64,000 nt of DNA from an uncultured Aquimarina sp. (GCA_947498785.1 CANMLS010000026.1:1-64000), one strand, 5' to 3'; counted from the first letter of the stretch, positions 36,805 to 45,688 are shown. Numbers and translations: made by a program. The notes: generated by a model not told the origin, from the letters alone.

Positions 36805-38031
36805 CTATATACTAGAACTATCAAAACCTAATTTCTTTAAATCTAACCAAAAATCAGGGTAAGATTTTGAAACTACGTTTGCATCTTCTACAAATAGTGA
36901 GGTTTTTAATGCCAATGGCGCAAAAGCCATTGCCATACGATGATCATTATAAGTTGCTATAGACACATCTTCATTGATTGTATTAGAAGGCTCTAATTGC
37001 AAAGTATTTTCTGTTATATGTACCTGTCCACCTAATTTTTCAATTTCTATTTTCAAAGCCTCTAATCGATCTGTTTCTTTAATCTTTAGAGTATGAAGAC
37101 CTGTAAGGTAACATCCTATCCCTAATCCAAAACAGGTTACAGCAATTGTTTGTGCAATATCAGGAGAATTAGATAAATCTAGCTCATCTGGAAACTCTAG
37201 AGGTGAATCTGAAACTTTTTTTAACGTAATCGTATTTTCATCAAAAATAGTTTCTACTCCTAAGTATTTATATATCTCTGATAGGAATGAATCTCCTTGA
37301 TAACTTTCTTTTTTATAACTCCCAATAGTTACTGACCTATCGTTAGATAATGCAACAATACTATAAAAATATGATGCAGAACTCCAATCTGATTCTACAA
37401 TCACATTTTTTGAAACAACTTGCTCATAAGAGTCAATGGTTATAATGTTATTTTGAAACCTTCCCTCAATTCCGATATCTTTTAGTAAACTTAGTGTCAT
37501 ATTAATATAGGGTACGGAGGTTATTTTTCCTTCTAATGAAATTTCTAATCCATTCGACAATGAAGGAGCAATAAGCATCAATGCAGAAATGTACTGACTG
37601 CTTACATTTGCCTGTAAAGCAACACGATTTGTACTAGGCTGTTTTCCTTGAATTCGAATTGGCGGATATCCATGTTCATTCTCATAACTAATTTCACAAC
37701 CTAATTGTTGTAAAGCCTCAACCAATATTTTTATTGGTCGTTCTTTCATTCTTTTACTTCCGGTAAGCACTGTTTCTCTTCCTTCTTTAACTGCAAAATA
37801 TGCTGTGAGAAACCTCATTGCTGTTCCTGCATGATGTATATCTACAACTAAATCATCACTTTGTAATGCCTTTTGCATTAATTCTGAGTCATCACTATTC
37901 GATATATTTTCAATACTTATATTTGGATATAATGCCTGAAGTATTAATAATCTATTGGTTTCACTTTTTGACCCTGTGATTTGTAATGTGTTATTTTTAA
38001 TATTCGAAATGTGTTCTAATTTCAAATTCAT
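36805..38031 (-). CDS. aroA: 3-phosphoshikimate 1-carboxyvinyltransferase (EPSP synthase)
   Basis: Condenses shikimate-3-phosphate with phosphoenolpyruvate in the shikimate pathway. 408 residues with two similar halves; recognisable are TGSKSETNRLLIL (19-31), HAGTAMRFLTAYFA, GSKRMKERPI, and the C-terminal IKETDRLEALKIEIEKLGG and DHRMAMAFAPLALK. Relatives with a TNR/LQALYP beginning are typical of flavobacteria. It starts 1 bp after the small membrane protein gene. Confidence 0.96.
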   Translation of the reverse strand: MNLKLEHISNIKNNTLQITGSKSETNRLLILQALYPNISIENISNSDDSELMQKALQSDDLVVDIHHAGTAMRFLTAYFAVKEGRETVLTGSKRMKERPIKILVEALQQLGCEISYENEHGYPPIRIQGKQPSTNRVALQANVSSQYISALMLIAPSLSNGLEISLEGKITSVPYINMTLSLLKDIGIEGRFQNNIITIDSYEQVVSKNVIVESDWSSASYFYSIVALSNDRSVTIGSYKKESYQGDSFLSEIYKYLGVETIFDENTITLKKVSDSPLEFPDELDLSNSPDIAQTIAVTCFGLGIGCYLTGLHTLKIKETDRLEALKIEIEKLGGQVHITENTLQLEPSNTINEDVSIATYNDHRMAMAFAPLALKTSLFVEDANVVSKSYPDFWLDLKKLGFDSSSI

Positions 38032-38032
38032 G

Positions 38033-38287
38033 TTATCTATTTGATTTTCGTTTTCTTAATTCAAAATAATATCCCATAATCACCCCATACATTAGCCCTC
38101 CAGTTACACGAGATAAAAAATACCTCACCCATTTTCCTTCACTAATTCTTTCTTCCATAAACATATCCAAAGACAAGCCTTTATATCGCATTAAATGTTC
38201 TATCACACTAAAGACAATAACAAATCCTATACCTATAAAAGTAACCGTTTTCCAATATTTTTTAGAAGAAATTATCTCTACGAACAT
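38033..38287 (-). CDS. Small membrane protein of unknown function
   Basis: 84 residues with one clear membrane segment (about 14-32, TVTFIGIGFVIVFSVIEHL) and a second amphipathic one (about 58-75, FLSRVTGGLMYGVIMGYYF), ending in a basic KRKSNR. No family is recognised. It shares one base with the MazG-like gene upstream and is 1 bp from aroA, so the three genes are very likely one transcript. Confidence 0.75.
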   Translation of the reverse strand: MFVEIISSKKYWKTVTFIGIGFVIVFSVIEHLMRYKGLSLDMFMEERISEGKWVRYFLSRVTGGLMYGVIMGYYFELRKRKSNR

Positions 38288-38613
38288 TATTTTAATTTTT
38301 CGTTACTATGATGACGATCGTGATCTCTTTTTGTCTTTATGTCTAATTTTTTATTAAACGCTTCTTGTAAATTGACTCCAGTTTGGTTAGCCAAGCACAA
38401 TACTACAAATACAACATCTGCTAATTCCTCTCCCAGATTCTTATTTTTATCACTCTCTTTCTCACTTTGTTCTCCGTATCGTCGAGCAATAATTCTGGCT
38501 ACTTCGCCTACTTCTTCTGTAAGCTGTGCCATATTAGTGAGTTCATTAAAATACCTGACTCCGTGATTTTTGATCCAATCATCTACGACTTCTTGTGCAT
38601 TTTGAATATCCAT
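38287..38613 (-). CDS. MazG-like nucleotide pyrophosphohydrolase
   Basis: 108 residues. The all-alpha NTP-PPase core is present: EEVGEVARIIARRYGEQ supplies the ExxE half and EELADVVFVVLCLANQ the ExxD half of the magnesium site. Such enzymes remove pyrophosphate from (often aberrant) nucleoside triphosphates; the substrate here is not known. It is the first intact gene of a unit with the small membrane protein and aroA. Confidence 0.9.
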   Translation of the reverse strand: MDIQNAQEVVDDWIKNHGVRYFNELTNMAQLTEEVGEVARIIARRYGEQSEKESDKNKNLGEELADVVFVVLCLANQTGVNLQEAFNKKLDIKTKRDHDRHHSNEKLK

Positions 38614-38615
38614 AA

Positions 38616-38786
38616 TTATATATTTTTGAGCACTATTTGTTCATAATAATCTAAAATTAAAACTTTCACTAACTCCTTTTCATATTTTTTCATTCCTTTA
38701 ACGATATATTCTTCAATTTCATCAAAACCAAACTTATTTTTAAAACGTTCTATTTCGCTTTTTTCATCTTTTGCTTCGTTTGTTAC
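38616..38786 (-). pseudogene. Possible gene remnant upstream of the MazG-like gene
   Basis: A 56-codon open frame, rich in Lys/Glu like a real protein (ERFKNKFGFDEIEEYIV...), ends 2 bp before the MazG-like start but begins directly after a TAG with no ATG, GTG or TTG near its left end. The first internal ATG would give only 24 residues. It may be the 3' remnant of a gene lost with the neighbouring DUF3857 gene. Homology was not recognised. Confidence 0.35.
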
Positions 38787-38842
38787 CTAAACATCTATTT
38801 TTTAAATTGGAACCATATATTGTAACTGAATTCTATCAACAC

Positions 38843-39250
38843 TTAACAGAAAACTGATATAGGTTTCCAACGTTGTATAAATGCTATGGAGGAGTTTTCT
38901 ATTTCATCCTCAAATTTTTCTTTTTTACTTTTTATTTCTTTCCCAAAAGCATTACACATAACCATTTCTAACTTTCTAATCTTTCTTGATGAACTATATC
39001 CTTCATATGAATTAAAATATATATTACCATACTTACATAAAACAGTATTGGTTCTTTTCGTTTTAACAACAACAGAAGTAACAGAATTGATTTCAATGAT
39101 AATATTTTGCAATCCAACTATAGCATTAGCATTTTTGGTCAGTGTAGAATCAAGGAGTACAGTTTGTAATTTTACATTATCCTGAGCAGTAACCTGCTCT
39201 ATCCTAAATCGTGCAAATACAAACAAAACCAGTAATATTTTTTGTAGCAT
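38843..39250 (-). pseudogene. Decayed DUF3857 (transglutaminase-associated) protein gene
   Basis: 135 codons. A signal peptide is followed by NVKLQTVLLDSTLTKNANAIVGL and RKIRKLEMVMCNAFGKEIK, which match the N-terminus of DUF3857 proteins (normally ~630-680 residues). After KEIKSKKEK the sequence jumps to ENSSIAFIQRWKPIS, which in relatives lies some 60 residues later, implying an in-frame deletion. A frame change then ends the ORF; reading on in another frame gives LLSVDRIQLQYMVP, resembling the next family segment, before stopping. The rest of the gene is missing. Confidence 0.7.
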
Positions 39251-39275
39251 AAAAAATGTTTTTTAAGGAGTATTC

Positions 39276-39728
39276 TTATTCTTTATTTTTTGTATCTACA
39301 ATTATGGTAACTGGCCCATCATTAAGTAATGATACTTTCATATCAGCTCCAAATATACCTGTACCTACTTTCTTTTCCAAATCCATCTCAAATTGTTTCA
39401 CAAAGCATTCGTATAAAGGAATTGCTGTTTCTGGTCTTGCTGCTTTTATGTAACTTGGTCTATTCCCTTTTTTTGTACTTGCGTGTAATGTAAATTGGCT
39501 TACAACTATTGCATCTCCATTTATCTGTTGAATACTTTTATTCATGACACCTTCACTATCTGCAAATATCCTAAGTCTGGATATTTTTCCCGACAGCCAT
39601 TGTATATCTTCTTCTGAATCATCTTCCTCAATTCCGACTAGAATAAGTAACCCTTGATTTATTTTGGAAACAACTTTATTCTCTACGGTGACTGATGCCT
39701 CAGAAACTCTTTGAATTACTGCTCTCAT
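39276..39728 (-). CDS. dtd: D-aminoacyl-tRNA deacylase
   Basis: 150 residues, the usual length. Hydrolyses D-amino acids mischarged on tRNA. Signatures include MRAVIQRVSEASVTVE at the start, the SQFTLHASTKKGNRPSY catalytic segment and the C-terminal GIFGADMKVSLLNDGPVTI. It may share a transcript with the rsgA gene 164 bp upstream, but the gap is large. Confidence 0.96.
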   Translation of the reverse strand: MRAVIQRVSEASVTVENKVVSKINQGLLILVGIEEDDSEEDIQWLSGKISRLRIFADSEGVMNKSIQQINGDAIVVSQFTLHASTKKGNRPSYIKAARPETAIPLYECFVKQFEMDLEKKVGTGIFGADMKVSLLNDGPVTIIVDTKNKE

Positions 39729-39892
39729 TTATTTTATTAATAATTAAAAAGCTAAATCTTAATTTAAATGCACATTCAATTTACAGTATAAATACACATC
39801 CTATATGTTTGATTTTTTTAAACTTATACCTATTAAAAAAATCATGCTAATTGATTTACTCTGATCGTCTATTAATAATTACAATAAAAAAA

Positions 39893-40843
39893 TCAATCTT
39901 CATCATAATTATTTTTCCTGTAATGCTCTTCTTCTCCTTCTAGGATCTGCAAATAACTTTTATATCTTGACCATGCAATTTTTTCATTATCCAAAGCTAT
40001 TTTAACAGCACATTTTGGTTCATTGATATGCAGGCAATTATTAAATTTACACTCCGATTTTAATTCAAAAAACTCAGGGAAATAATCTCCAAGTTCTTCT
40101 TTATCCATATCAACAACTCCAAACCCTTTTATTCCTGGTGTATCAATAATTTTAGCATCAAAACTCAAATCAAACATTTCTGCAAAAGTTGTTGTATGCT
40201 GACCTTGTTGATGTTGGTTACTAATTTCTGCTGTTTTTAATGAGAACCCCTTTTCTATAGTATTTATCAATGTAGATTTACCAACGCCACTATGCCCTGA
40301 AAACATGCTTACATTACTTTCCATAATCGATTTTACTTTATCTACATTCTTAGCTGTTTTTGCCGATATCCCTATACATTCATATCCAACTTTTCTATAC
40401 AGCGCTGCAAGATATTTAACCTCAACAAGCTCATCTTCATTATAGGTATCAATCTTATTAAAAAGTAATACAGCCCTAATCCCATAAGCCTCTGCTGTTA
40501 TCAAAAACCGATCAATGAATGTCGTGAATGTTGTAGGATTATTTAAAGTTACTAACAAAAAGACAACATCTATATTTGACGCAATTATATGAGTCTGTTT
40601 TGACAAATTCACAGATTTTCTAATAATATAGTTCTGTCTTTCATGAATATTCTCAATTACTCCTGTCTTCTGATCATTATTAGCTTCTATTTTAAAATCT
40701 ACCATATCACCTACAGCTACTGGATTTGTACTTTTAATACCTTTGATCCTAAATTTGCCTTTTATTCGGCATTCGTAAATTTTACCGTTGTCTGTTTTAA
40801 CGGTATACCAACTTCCTGTAGATTTATAAACAGTACCTGTCAT
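39893..40843 (-). CDS. rsgA: Ribosome small subunit-dependent GTPase RsgA
   Basis: A circularly permuted GTPase that checks maturation of the 30S subunit. An N-terminal OB fold (TGTVYKSTGSWYTVKTDNGKIYECRIKG) is followed by the permuted G domain with G4 FNKID, G1 GHSGVGKSTLIN and G3 DTPGIKGFG, and a C-terminal zinc site (CKFNNCLHINEPKC). The start is taken as ATG 40843; a GTG two codons upstream (40849) is possible. Normal length. Confidence 0.96.
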   Translation of the reverse strand: MTGTVYKSTGSWYTVKTDNGKIYECRIKGKFRIKGIKSTNPVAVGDMVDFKIEANNDQKTGVIENIHERQNYIIRKSVNLSKQTHIIASNIDVVFLLVTLNNPTTFTTFIDRFLITAEAYGIRAVLLFNKIDTYNEDELVEVKYLAALYRKVGYECIGISAKTAKNVDKVKSIMESNVSMFSGHSGVGKSTLINTIEKGFSLKTAEISNQHQQGQHTTTFAEMFDLSFDAKIIDTPGIKGFGVVDMDKEELGDYFPEFFELKSECKFNNCLHINEPKCAVKIALDNEKIAWSRYKSYLQILEGEEEHYRKNNYDED

Positions 40844-40978
40844 AAGCACAAAGATGCGAATATTAATATTTTCAAAGGGTTTATTTTTTTCTTAATTTAA
40901 AAAAGGCATCTTATATTCTTCTTTTCTGGCATAACTATTGATTATATTGCTTGGAATAAATCTAAAATTCAATTAATC

Positions 40979-41434
40979 ATGAAAAAACAATTATTATTTT
41001 TTGCTATACTTATTCTTGGTATAGGATCCACTTTTGCACAAGATGTTTATGAGTTTCAAATTGTTACCGTAATCGAATCAATTGTTCCTAATGGCTTAGG
41101 TAGATCAAGAATGCTTACCACAAATGAAGTCAGAGATTATAAAGAATTTACTTCTACTCGTACTGGTGAAAAAGACAAAAGAAACAAATCAGACCGTGGA
41201 GAAATTCGAGTTAAAGGTTTTGATGAAACTAAGCTTTTGAACTTTTATAATCTTGGTGGAATTCGTTTTCAAAACATTGTTGCCAATGATGCTATTGTAA
41301 CCTCTAAACTTAACACGATGTCTTCTGAAGGCTGGGAATTAGCTTTTGTTAATAGTGGAGTAGAAAGTTATGGCGGTAAAGGCGATGGTAACGGGATATA
41401 TATTACTCGTTACACCTTCAAAAGAAAAAAATAA
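40979..41434 (+). CDS. Secreted protein of unknown function, DUF4177-like end
   Basis: 151 residues with a signal peptide (about 1-20, ending STFAQ). The C-terminal part, LNTMSSEGWELAFVNSGVES followed by GIYITRYTFKRKK, resembles the LNxLGxEGWELV pattern of DUF4177-type small proteins. Residues 35-85 are polar and lysine/arginine-rich. A single gene with a strong terminator; no function can be assigned. Confidence 0.8.
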   Translation: MKKQLLFFAILILGIGSTFAQDVYEFQIVTVIESIVPNGLGRSRMLTTNEVRDYKEFTSTRTGEKDKRNKSDRGEIRVKGFDETKLLNFYNLGGIRFQNIVANDAIVTSKLNTMSSEGWELAFVNSGVESYGGKGDGNGIYITRYTFKRKK

Positions 41435-41450
41435 TATCTCACAATATAGT

Positions 41451-41488
41451 ATACCCTCCTGTTGTTCTTGAACAACAGGAGGGTATTT
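41451..41488 (+). terminator. Strong terminator after the secreted protein gene
   Basis: ATACCCTCCTGTTGTTC (41451-41467) pairs with GAACAACAGGAGGGTAT (41470-41486), about 15 usable base pairs, followed by a T-run on the plus strand. It separates this gene from the convergent DAHP synthase gene and may stop both transcripts. Confidence 0.9.
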
Positions 41489-41489
41489 T

Positions 41490-42572
41490 TTATCCTCTTG
41501 CTACTTTCTCTTGATGATTAATTGATTCTTGATGAATTGCTTTATAAATTCTCAATATAAATTCTTCACTCAATCCTTTTTCTTCTCCTTCAAGAATCAT
41601 TTTTCCTAATATTTCGTTCCAACGTTTGGATTGTAAAATAGCAACATTCTGTTTAGCTTTTACCTTCCCTATCTCATCAGAGATTTTCATTCTTTTTGAC
41701 AAAGTTTCTAACAATTGATCATCTGCTATATCAATTTTTGCACGAAGTTCTCCCAATGCTTTTTGATACGCTTCATCCACTCCAACTTCTTTACGAATCT
41801 TTAAATCTTTCATATGCTGAATTAGAGTGTCTGGTGTAATTTGCTGTTTAGCATCACTCCATGCATTATCTGGATCATAATGAGCCTCTACAATCAACCC
41901 GTCAAAATTTAAATCTAAAGCTGTTTGCGATAAATCAAAAATCAAATCTCTTCTTCCTGCAATATGAGAAGGATCAAGGATCAACGGTAAATCAGGAAAA
42001 CGATTCTGTAAATCAATTGGAATTTGCCACTCTGGAATATTGCGATATTTTGTCTTTTCGTATGTTGAGAAGCCTCTATGTATTACACCTAGATTTTTAA
42101 CATCAGCAGTATAAAAACGTTCTACGGCTCCTAACCAAAGTGATAAGTCAGGATTAATTGGATTCTTTATTAATACCGGATTGTCTATTCCTTTGCAGGC
42201 ATCTGCAATATCCTGCACGATAAAAGGAGATACGGTACTTCTGGCACCAATCCAAAGGATATCTACCCCATGTTCTAAAGCTAGTTCCACATGATGAGGA
42301 CTTGCTACTTCTGTAGCAATTTTCATCCCAGTTTCTTCTTTAGCACGTTTCAACCATTTCAAGCCTAAGGCTCCAACGCCTTCAAAATTACCTGGTCTGG
42401 TCCTTGGTTTCCAAATACCTGCACGCAATACAGTCGCATCAGAATCTTTAAGTTGGTGTGCAATTTTCAACACTTGATCTTCTGTTTCTGCACTACAAGG
42501 TCCACTGATAACTAATGGGTGATCCAAATTATATGCATCAAGCCAGTTTCTAAGTTCTTTCTTATTCTCCAT
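41490..42572 (-). CDS. Bifunctional DAHP synthase / chorismate mutase
   Basis: 360 residues. Residues ~15-265 are a DAHP synthase of the short KdsA-like type (SGPCSAETEDQ, RAGIWKPRTRPGNFEG, ATEVASPHH, IKNPINPDLSLW, LDPSHIAGRRD), making the first committed intermediate of aromatic biosynthesis from PEP and erythrose-4-phosphate. Residues ~270-350 are an AroQ-class chorismate mutase (ELRAKIDIADDQLLETLSKRMKISDEIG). The fusion is common in Bacteroidota. It is the last gene of the pheA operon, 62 bp after tyrA, and so should share the upstream attenuator. Confidence 0.95.
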   Translation of the reverse strand: MENKKELRNWLDAYNLDHPLVISGPCSAETEDQVLKIAHQLKDSDATVLRAGIWKPRTRPGNFEGVGALGLKWLKRAKEETGMKIATEVASPHHVELALEHGVDILWIGARSTVSPFIVQDIADACKGIDNPVLIKNPINPDLSLWLGAVERFYTADVKNLGVIHRGFSTYEKTKYRNIPEWQIPIDLQNRFPDLPLILDPSHIAGRRDLIFDLSQTALDLNFDGLIVEAHYDPDNAWSDAKQQITPDTLIQHMKDLKIRKEVGVDEAYQKALGELRAKIDIADDQLLETLSKRMKISDEIGKVKAKQNVAILQSKRWNEILGKMILEGEEKGLSEEFILRIYKAIHQESINHQEKVARG

Positions 42573-42634
42573 CTCTATTTTTAATCTTTGTTTTTATTGT
42601 TATTTTTTATGTGTTTACGTAAGTTATACCATCT

Positions 42635-43483
42635 TTAAGTTATTCCTTTCAAAATTGCTTTAATATGGTTTGTATCTTCCATTTCTTTATAAATTTCATC
42701 AAAATTATCCTCTTTCATTAATTTTTTAAATTGCTCTAGATTCGCAATATATTCTTCCAGCGTTTCGATTACATTATCCCTATTATGCTTAAATATGGGA
42801 GCCCACATCGCAGGCGAACTCTTTGCTAAACGAACGGTTGAAGCAAATCCACTTCCTGCCATATCAAAAATATCCCTTTCATTTTTCTCTTTTTCAATCA
42901 CTGTTTTTCCTAACATAAAAGAACTAATATGTGATAAGTGAGAAACGTAGGCAATATGTTTATCATGAGACGAAGGATCCATATATCTAATCCTCATCCC
43001 TAATCTAGAAAAAATCTCCATTCCTTTTTCTTGCAATTTAAATGCTGTTTTTTCAACCTCACAAATGATATTGGTTTTTCCTCTATATAAATTTGCAATT
43101 GCTGCTTGTGGTCCAGAAAATTCTGTTCCCGCGATTGGATGCACTGCCAGATAGTTTCTACGTTTAACATGCCCTGAAATCGTATTGCATAATTTTTCTT
43201 TGGTTGAACCTGTATCAAAAACCAAGCAATCATCATGTATACTATCCAAAATCATAGGTAATATTCCTACCGTTGTATCTACAGGTATTGCCACAATTAC
43301 CACATCGGCTTTATCTAACTTATCGATACTCGATTTATGGTCAATCAACCCTAACTCTAGTGCTTTTTCAAGATTTTTTTCACTCCTATCTATACCATAT
43401 ATTTTTGCTTCATTAAATGCAGCTTTAATATCTATAGCAAATGACCCTCCGATTAATCCTATTCCTATAATGAATACTTTCAT
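42635..43483 (-). CDS. tyrA: Prephenate dehydrogenase
   Basis: Oxidatively decarboxylates prephenate to 4-hydroxyphenylpyruvate, the tyrosine branch. The chosen start is ATG 43483, which gives the NAD-binding GIGLIGGSFAID right at the N-terminus and a 4-bp overlap with the aminotransferase gene; an in-frame start at 43537 would add 18 unlikely residues. Also seen: HPIAGTEFSGPQAA and SHLSHISSFML. 282 residues, no ACT domain, so feedback control may be absent. Confidence 0.94.
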   Translation of the reverse strand: MKVFIIGIGLIGGSFAIDIKAAFNEAKIYGIDRSEKNLEKALELGLIDHKSSIDKLDKADVVIVAIPVDTTVGILPMILDSIHDDCLVFDTGSTKEKLCNTISGHVKRRNYLAVHPIAGTEFSGPQAAIANLYRGKTNIICEVEKTAFKLQEKGMEIFSRLGMRIRYMDPSSHDKHIAYVSHLSHISSFMLGKTVIEKEKNERDIFDMAGSGFASTVRLAKSSPAMWAPIFKHNRDNVIETLEEYIANLEQFKKLMKEDNFDEIYKEMEDTNHIKAILKGIT

Positions 43484-44637
43484 ACTGTTACTTGTAATCT
43501 TTTTATAGCTTCTTTTATATCTTCTTTGGATACACAAAGTGAAAAACGAATATATCCTTTTCCATTACTTCCAAAAATATCTCCAGGAGCAATAAATATA
43601 TCGTTCTTATATAATATGTTATCTATAAACTCAACTGCATTGACTTCTTCGGGTAATTTTGCCCAAACAAACATCCCTATAGCCGTTGTATCATAACTAC
43701 ACCCCAATAATGTAGCCAATTCCCATATTAAGTTTCTTCTTTCTTTATAAACTGCATTCATTTTATCATACCAATCATCTGCAATCTGTAATGCTGCTAT
43801 TGCTCCACGTTGTATGCCTTGAAACATACCACTATCCATATTACTTTTCACTTTAAGAATTGCTTCAATCTTATCTGCATTTCCACTTACCATTCCTACA
43901 CGCCAACCTGCCATGTTAAAAGTTTTACTTAAAGAGTTTAGTTCTAATGCTACTTCTTTTGCTCCTTCTATTGATAATATACTTATAGGGTTTTCATTTA
44001 GAATAAAGCTATATGGATTATCTTGCACCAATAGAATACTATGTTTTTTAGCAAAATCGATCATCTTTTTATAGAGCGCTACACTTCCTGAAGCTCCTGT
44101 AGGCATATTAGGGTAATTAACCCACATAATTTTAACCTTACTCAAATCTATTTTTGAAAGACTATGAAAATCAGGCTCCCAACCATTATTCTCTAAAAGA
44201 TCATAGAACACTGGTTTTGCTCCTACCAAATTAGCAACTGAAGTATACGTAGGATATCCTGGATTAGGTACTAACACCTCATCTCCTTCATTTAGGTATG
44301 CCAATGAAATATGCATAATCCCTTCTTTAGAACCCATCAAAGGAAGAATTTCATTTTCGGGATTTAAAGATACCTGATACTTTGCATCATAAAAACCTGA
44401 AATAGCTTCTCTTAATTCTGGTAATCCCTGATAACTTTGATATTTATGCGCTCCATTTACCGTTACTGTATTTTGTATCGCCTGTACAACAACTTTAGGG
44501 GGATCTAAATCTGGACTCCCAATAGCCATGTTAAGAATAGGTTTACCAGCTGCTAATAAACCTCTTACTTCTCTCAATTTGCTCGAAAAATAATATTCTT
44601 CTACTGTTTCTAATCGTTTTGCAGTTTGAATGCTCAT
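43480..44637 (-). CDS. Class I/II aminotransferase, probably aromatic
   Basis: 385 residues, PLP-dependent fold type I: NPGYPTYTSVA, NYPNMPTGA (binds PLP) and LNSLSKTFNMAGWRVGM with the Schiff-base lysine. Sequence alone resembles DapL/aspartate-type enzymes. Its place between pheA (4-bp overlap) and tyrA (4-bp overlap) suggests it transaminates phenylpyruvate and 4-hydroxyphenylpyruvate, the last step to Phe and Tyr. Confidence 0.92.
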   Translation of the reverse strand: MSIQTAKRLETVEEYYFSSKLREVRGLLAAGKPILNMAIGSPDLDPPKVVVQAIQNTVTVNGAHKYQSYQGLPELREAISGFYDAKYQVSLNPENEILPLMGSKEGIMHISLAYLNEGDEVLVPNPGYPTYTSVANLVGAKPVFYDLLENNGWEPDFHSLSKIDLSKVKIMWVNYPNMPTGASGSVALYKKMIDFAKKHSILLVQDNPYSFILNENPISILSIEGAKEVALELNSLSKTFNMAGWRVGMVSGNADKIEAILKVKSNMDSGMFQGIQRGAIAALQIADDWYDKMNAVYKERRNLIWELATLLGCSYDTTAIGMFVWAKLPEEVNAVEFIDNILYKNDIFIAPGDIFGSNGKGYIRFSLCVSKEDIKEAIKRLQVTV

Positions 44638-45467
44638 CCGTTTTGATTTTTATATTCTCCAAGTACTTTTAATTCTAACGCCATTATTTTTAAAATAGAC
44701 ATTGCTTTCTCATAATCTTTGTACGATGTAAAGGTAACATCAACAAAAAAAGAATATTTCCAAGGCATACTGATAACGGGCAATGATTGAATTTTGGTTA
44801 AATTAAGACCACAATCGCTCATAACATTAAGCACTGTTGCAAGACTTCCTCTTTTATGATCTGTAAGAAATTTTAAGGATGCCTTATTAACTTCTTCTTT
44901 TTCTGGAATTATATCTTTTCTAGTATTTAGAATAAAAAAACGAGTACTATTAGACTTTATGGTTTGGATCTCTTTGGCTAAAATATTTAGTTGGTAGATA
45001 TTCGCTGCTGTTTCACCCGCTACGGCAGCAATCCCTTTTAATTGTTGATCATGAATACGTTTAGCCACATCTGCTGTATCTGCATCTTCTACTAATTTAA
45101 TATGTGGTAATCCTTTAAAAAATTCTTTACATTGTAGTAATGCCATAGGATGAGAATACACTTCATTAATATCTGAAATTTCTTGTCCCTCTAAAGCCAT
45201 TAAACAGTGGTGAATTGGCTGAAAATATTCTCCACTAATAGTAATATTATGTTCATCTATATAGGCATAATTAGGAATAATTGACCCTGCAATAGAATTC
45301 TCTATTGCCATAACAGCATCTGTGCTTTTATTTTGTTCTAGGCTATGTATCAATTCCTGAAATGACATACATTCATCTACAACGACATCTTCTCCAAAAT
45401 ATGCTTGAGCAACACCATGATGATACGATCCTTTTATTCCTTGTATGGCAACCTTTTTTTCTTTCAT
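44634..45467 (-). CDS. pheA: Prephenate dehydratase
   Basis: Converts prephenate to phenylpyruvate. 277 residues: a catalytic domain with AIQGIKGSYHHGVAQAYF, VMAIENSIAGSI and the substrate segment NSTRFFILN, then a C-terminal ACT domain (about 195-275, FLTDHKRGSLATVLNVMSDCGLNLTKIQSLP) for Phe feedback inhibition. No fused chorismate mutase; that activity is in the last gene of the operon. First structural gene behind the leader peptide and attenuator. Confidence 0.95.
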   Translation of the reverse strand: MKEKKVAIQGIKGSYHHGVAQAYFGEDVVVDECMSFQELIHSLEQNKSTDAVMAIENSIAGSIIPNYAYIDEHNITISGEYFQPIHHCLMALEGQEISDINEVYSHPMALLQCKEFFKGLPHIKLVEDADTADVAKRIHDQQLKGIAAVAGETAANIYQLNILAKEIQTIKSNSTRFFILNTRKDIIPEKEEVNKASLKFLTDHKRGSLATVLNVMSDCGLNLTKIQSLPVISMPWKYSFFVDVTFTSYKDYEKAMSILKIMALELKVLGEYKNQNG

Positions 45468-45529
45468 AGACTATCTTGGTTCGTATTGGTATGTTTTTTA
45501 TGATTCATTGGTTTTTTACATTTTGTTTC

Positions 45530-45559
45530 AAAAAAAAATCCCGATTTTTCATCGGGATT
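45530..45559 (-). terminator. Attenuator terminator in front of pheA
   Basis: A perfect 9-bp stem AATCCCGAT/ATCGGGATT (45551-45559 and 45537-45545) with a 5-nt loop is followed on the minus strand by a run of about nine T. It lies 31 bp after the stop codon of a Phe/Tyr-rich leader peptide and 63 bp before pheA. GGGAT inside the leader ORF (about 45600-45604) can pair with ATCCC of the terminator's first arm, giving a short alternative antiterminator. Confidence 0.85.
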
Positions 45560-45589
45560 CTAGTTTTATAAATTTCTGCTTTATTTATT

Positions 45590-45667
45590 TTACATAGCGA
45601 TCCCATTCTTACTTTTAAGATAAAAGAAGAAAAAATAAAATCGATTCCAAGTAAATAAAGTATCCAT
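45590..45667 (-). CDS. Phe/Tyr leader peptide of the pheA operon
   Basis: A 25-codon ORF from ATG 45667 to TAA 45590. Residues 10-16 are FYFFFFY, with Phe5 and Trp7 before them: eight Phe/Tyr/Trp among the first 16 residues. A ribosome short of charged tRNA-Phe or tRNA-Tyr would stall in this run and leave the downstream GGGAT free to block the terminator at 45530-45559; with ample supply it would reach the stop and let the terminator form. This is the logic of pheL/trpL attenuation in E. coli; the peptide is not homologous. The candidate promoter lies 22 bp upstream. Confidence 0.8.
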   Translation of the reverse strand: MDTLFTWNRFYFFFFYLKSKNGIAM

Positions 45668-45688
45668 TATTGTTTCATTATTACAATG

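Noticed and set aside
36627..36815. 62-codon plus-strand frame between aroA and queA
   Set aside because: Hydrophobic, tyrosine/phenylalanine-rich translation typical of AT-rich spacer DNA; no family resemblance, and it runs into the end of aroA.
36770..36815. Inverted repeat AGTATA...TATACT after aroA as a terminator
   Set aside because: The arms pair only with a large bulge and are pure A/T-rich; the T-run is broken. Too weak to list as a feature.
40850..40978. TATATTGC before the secreted protein gene as a promoter
   Set aside because: More than one mismatch to TAnnTTTG and no TTG at a fitting distance; left out.
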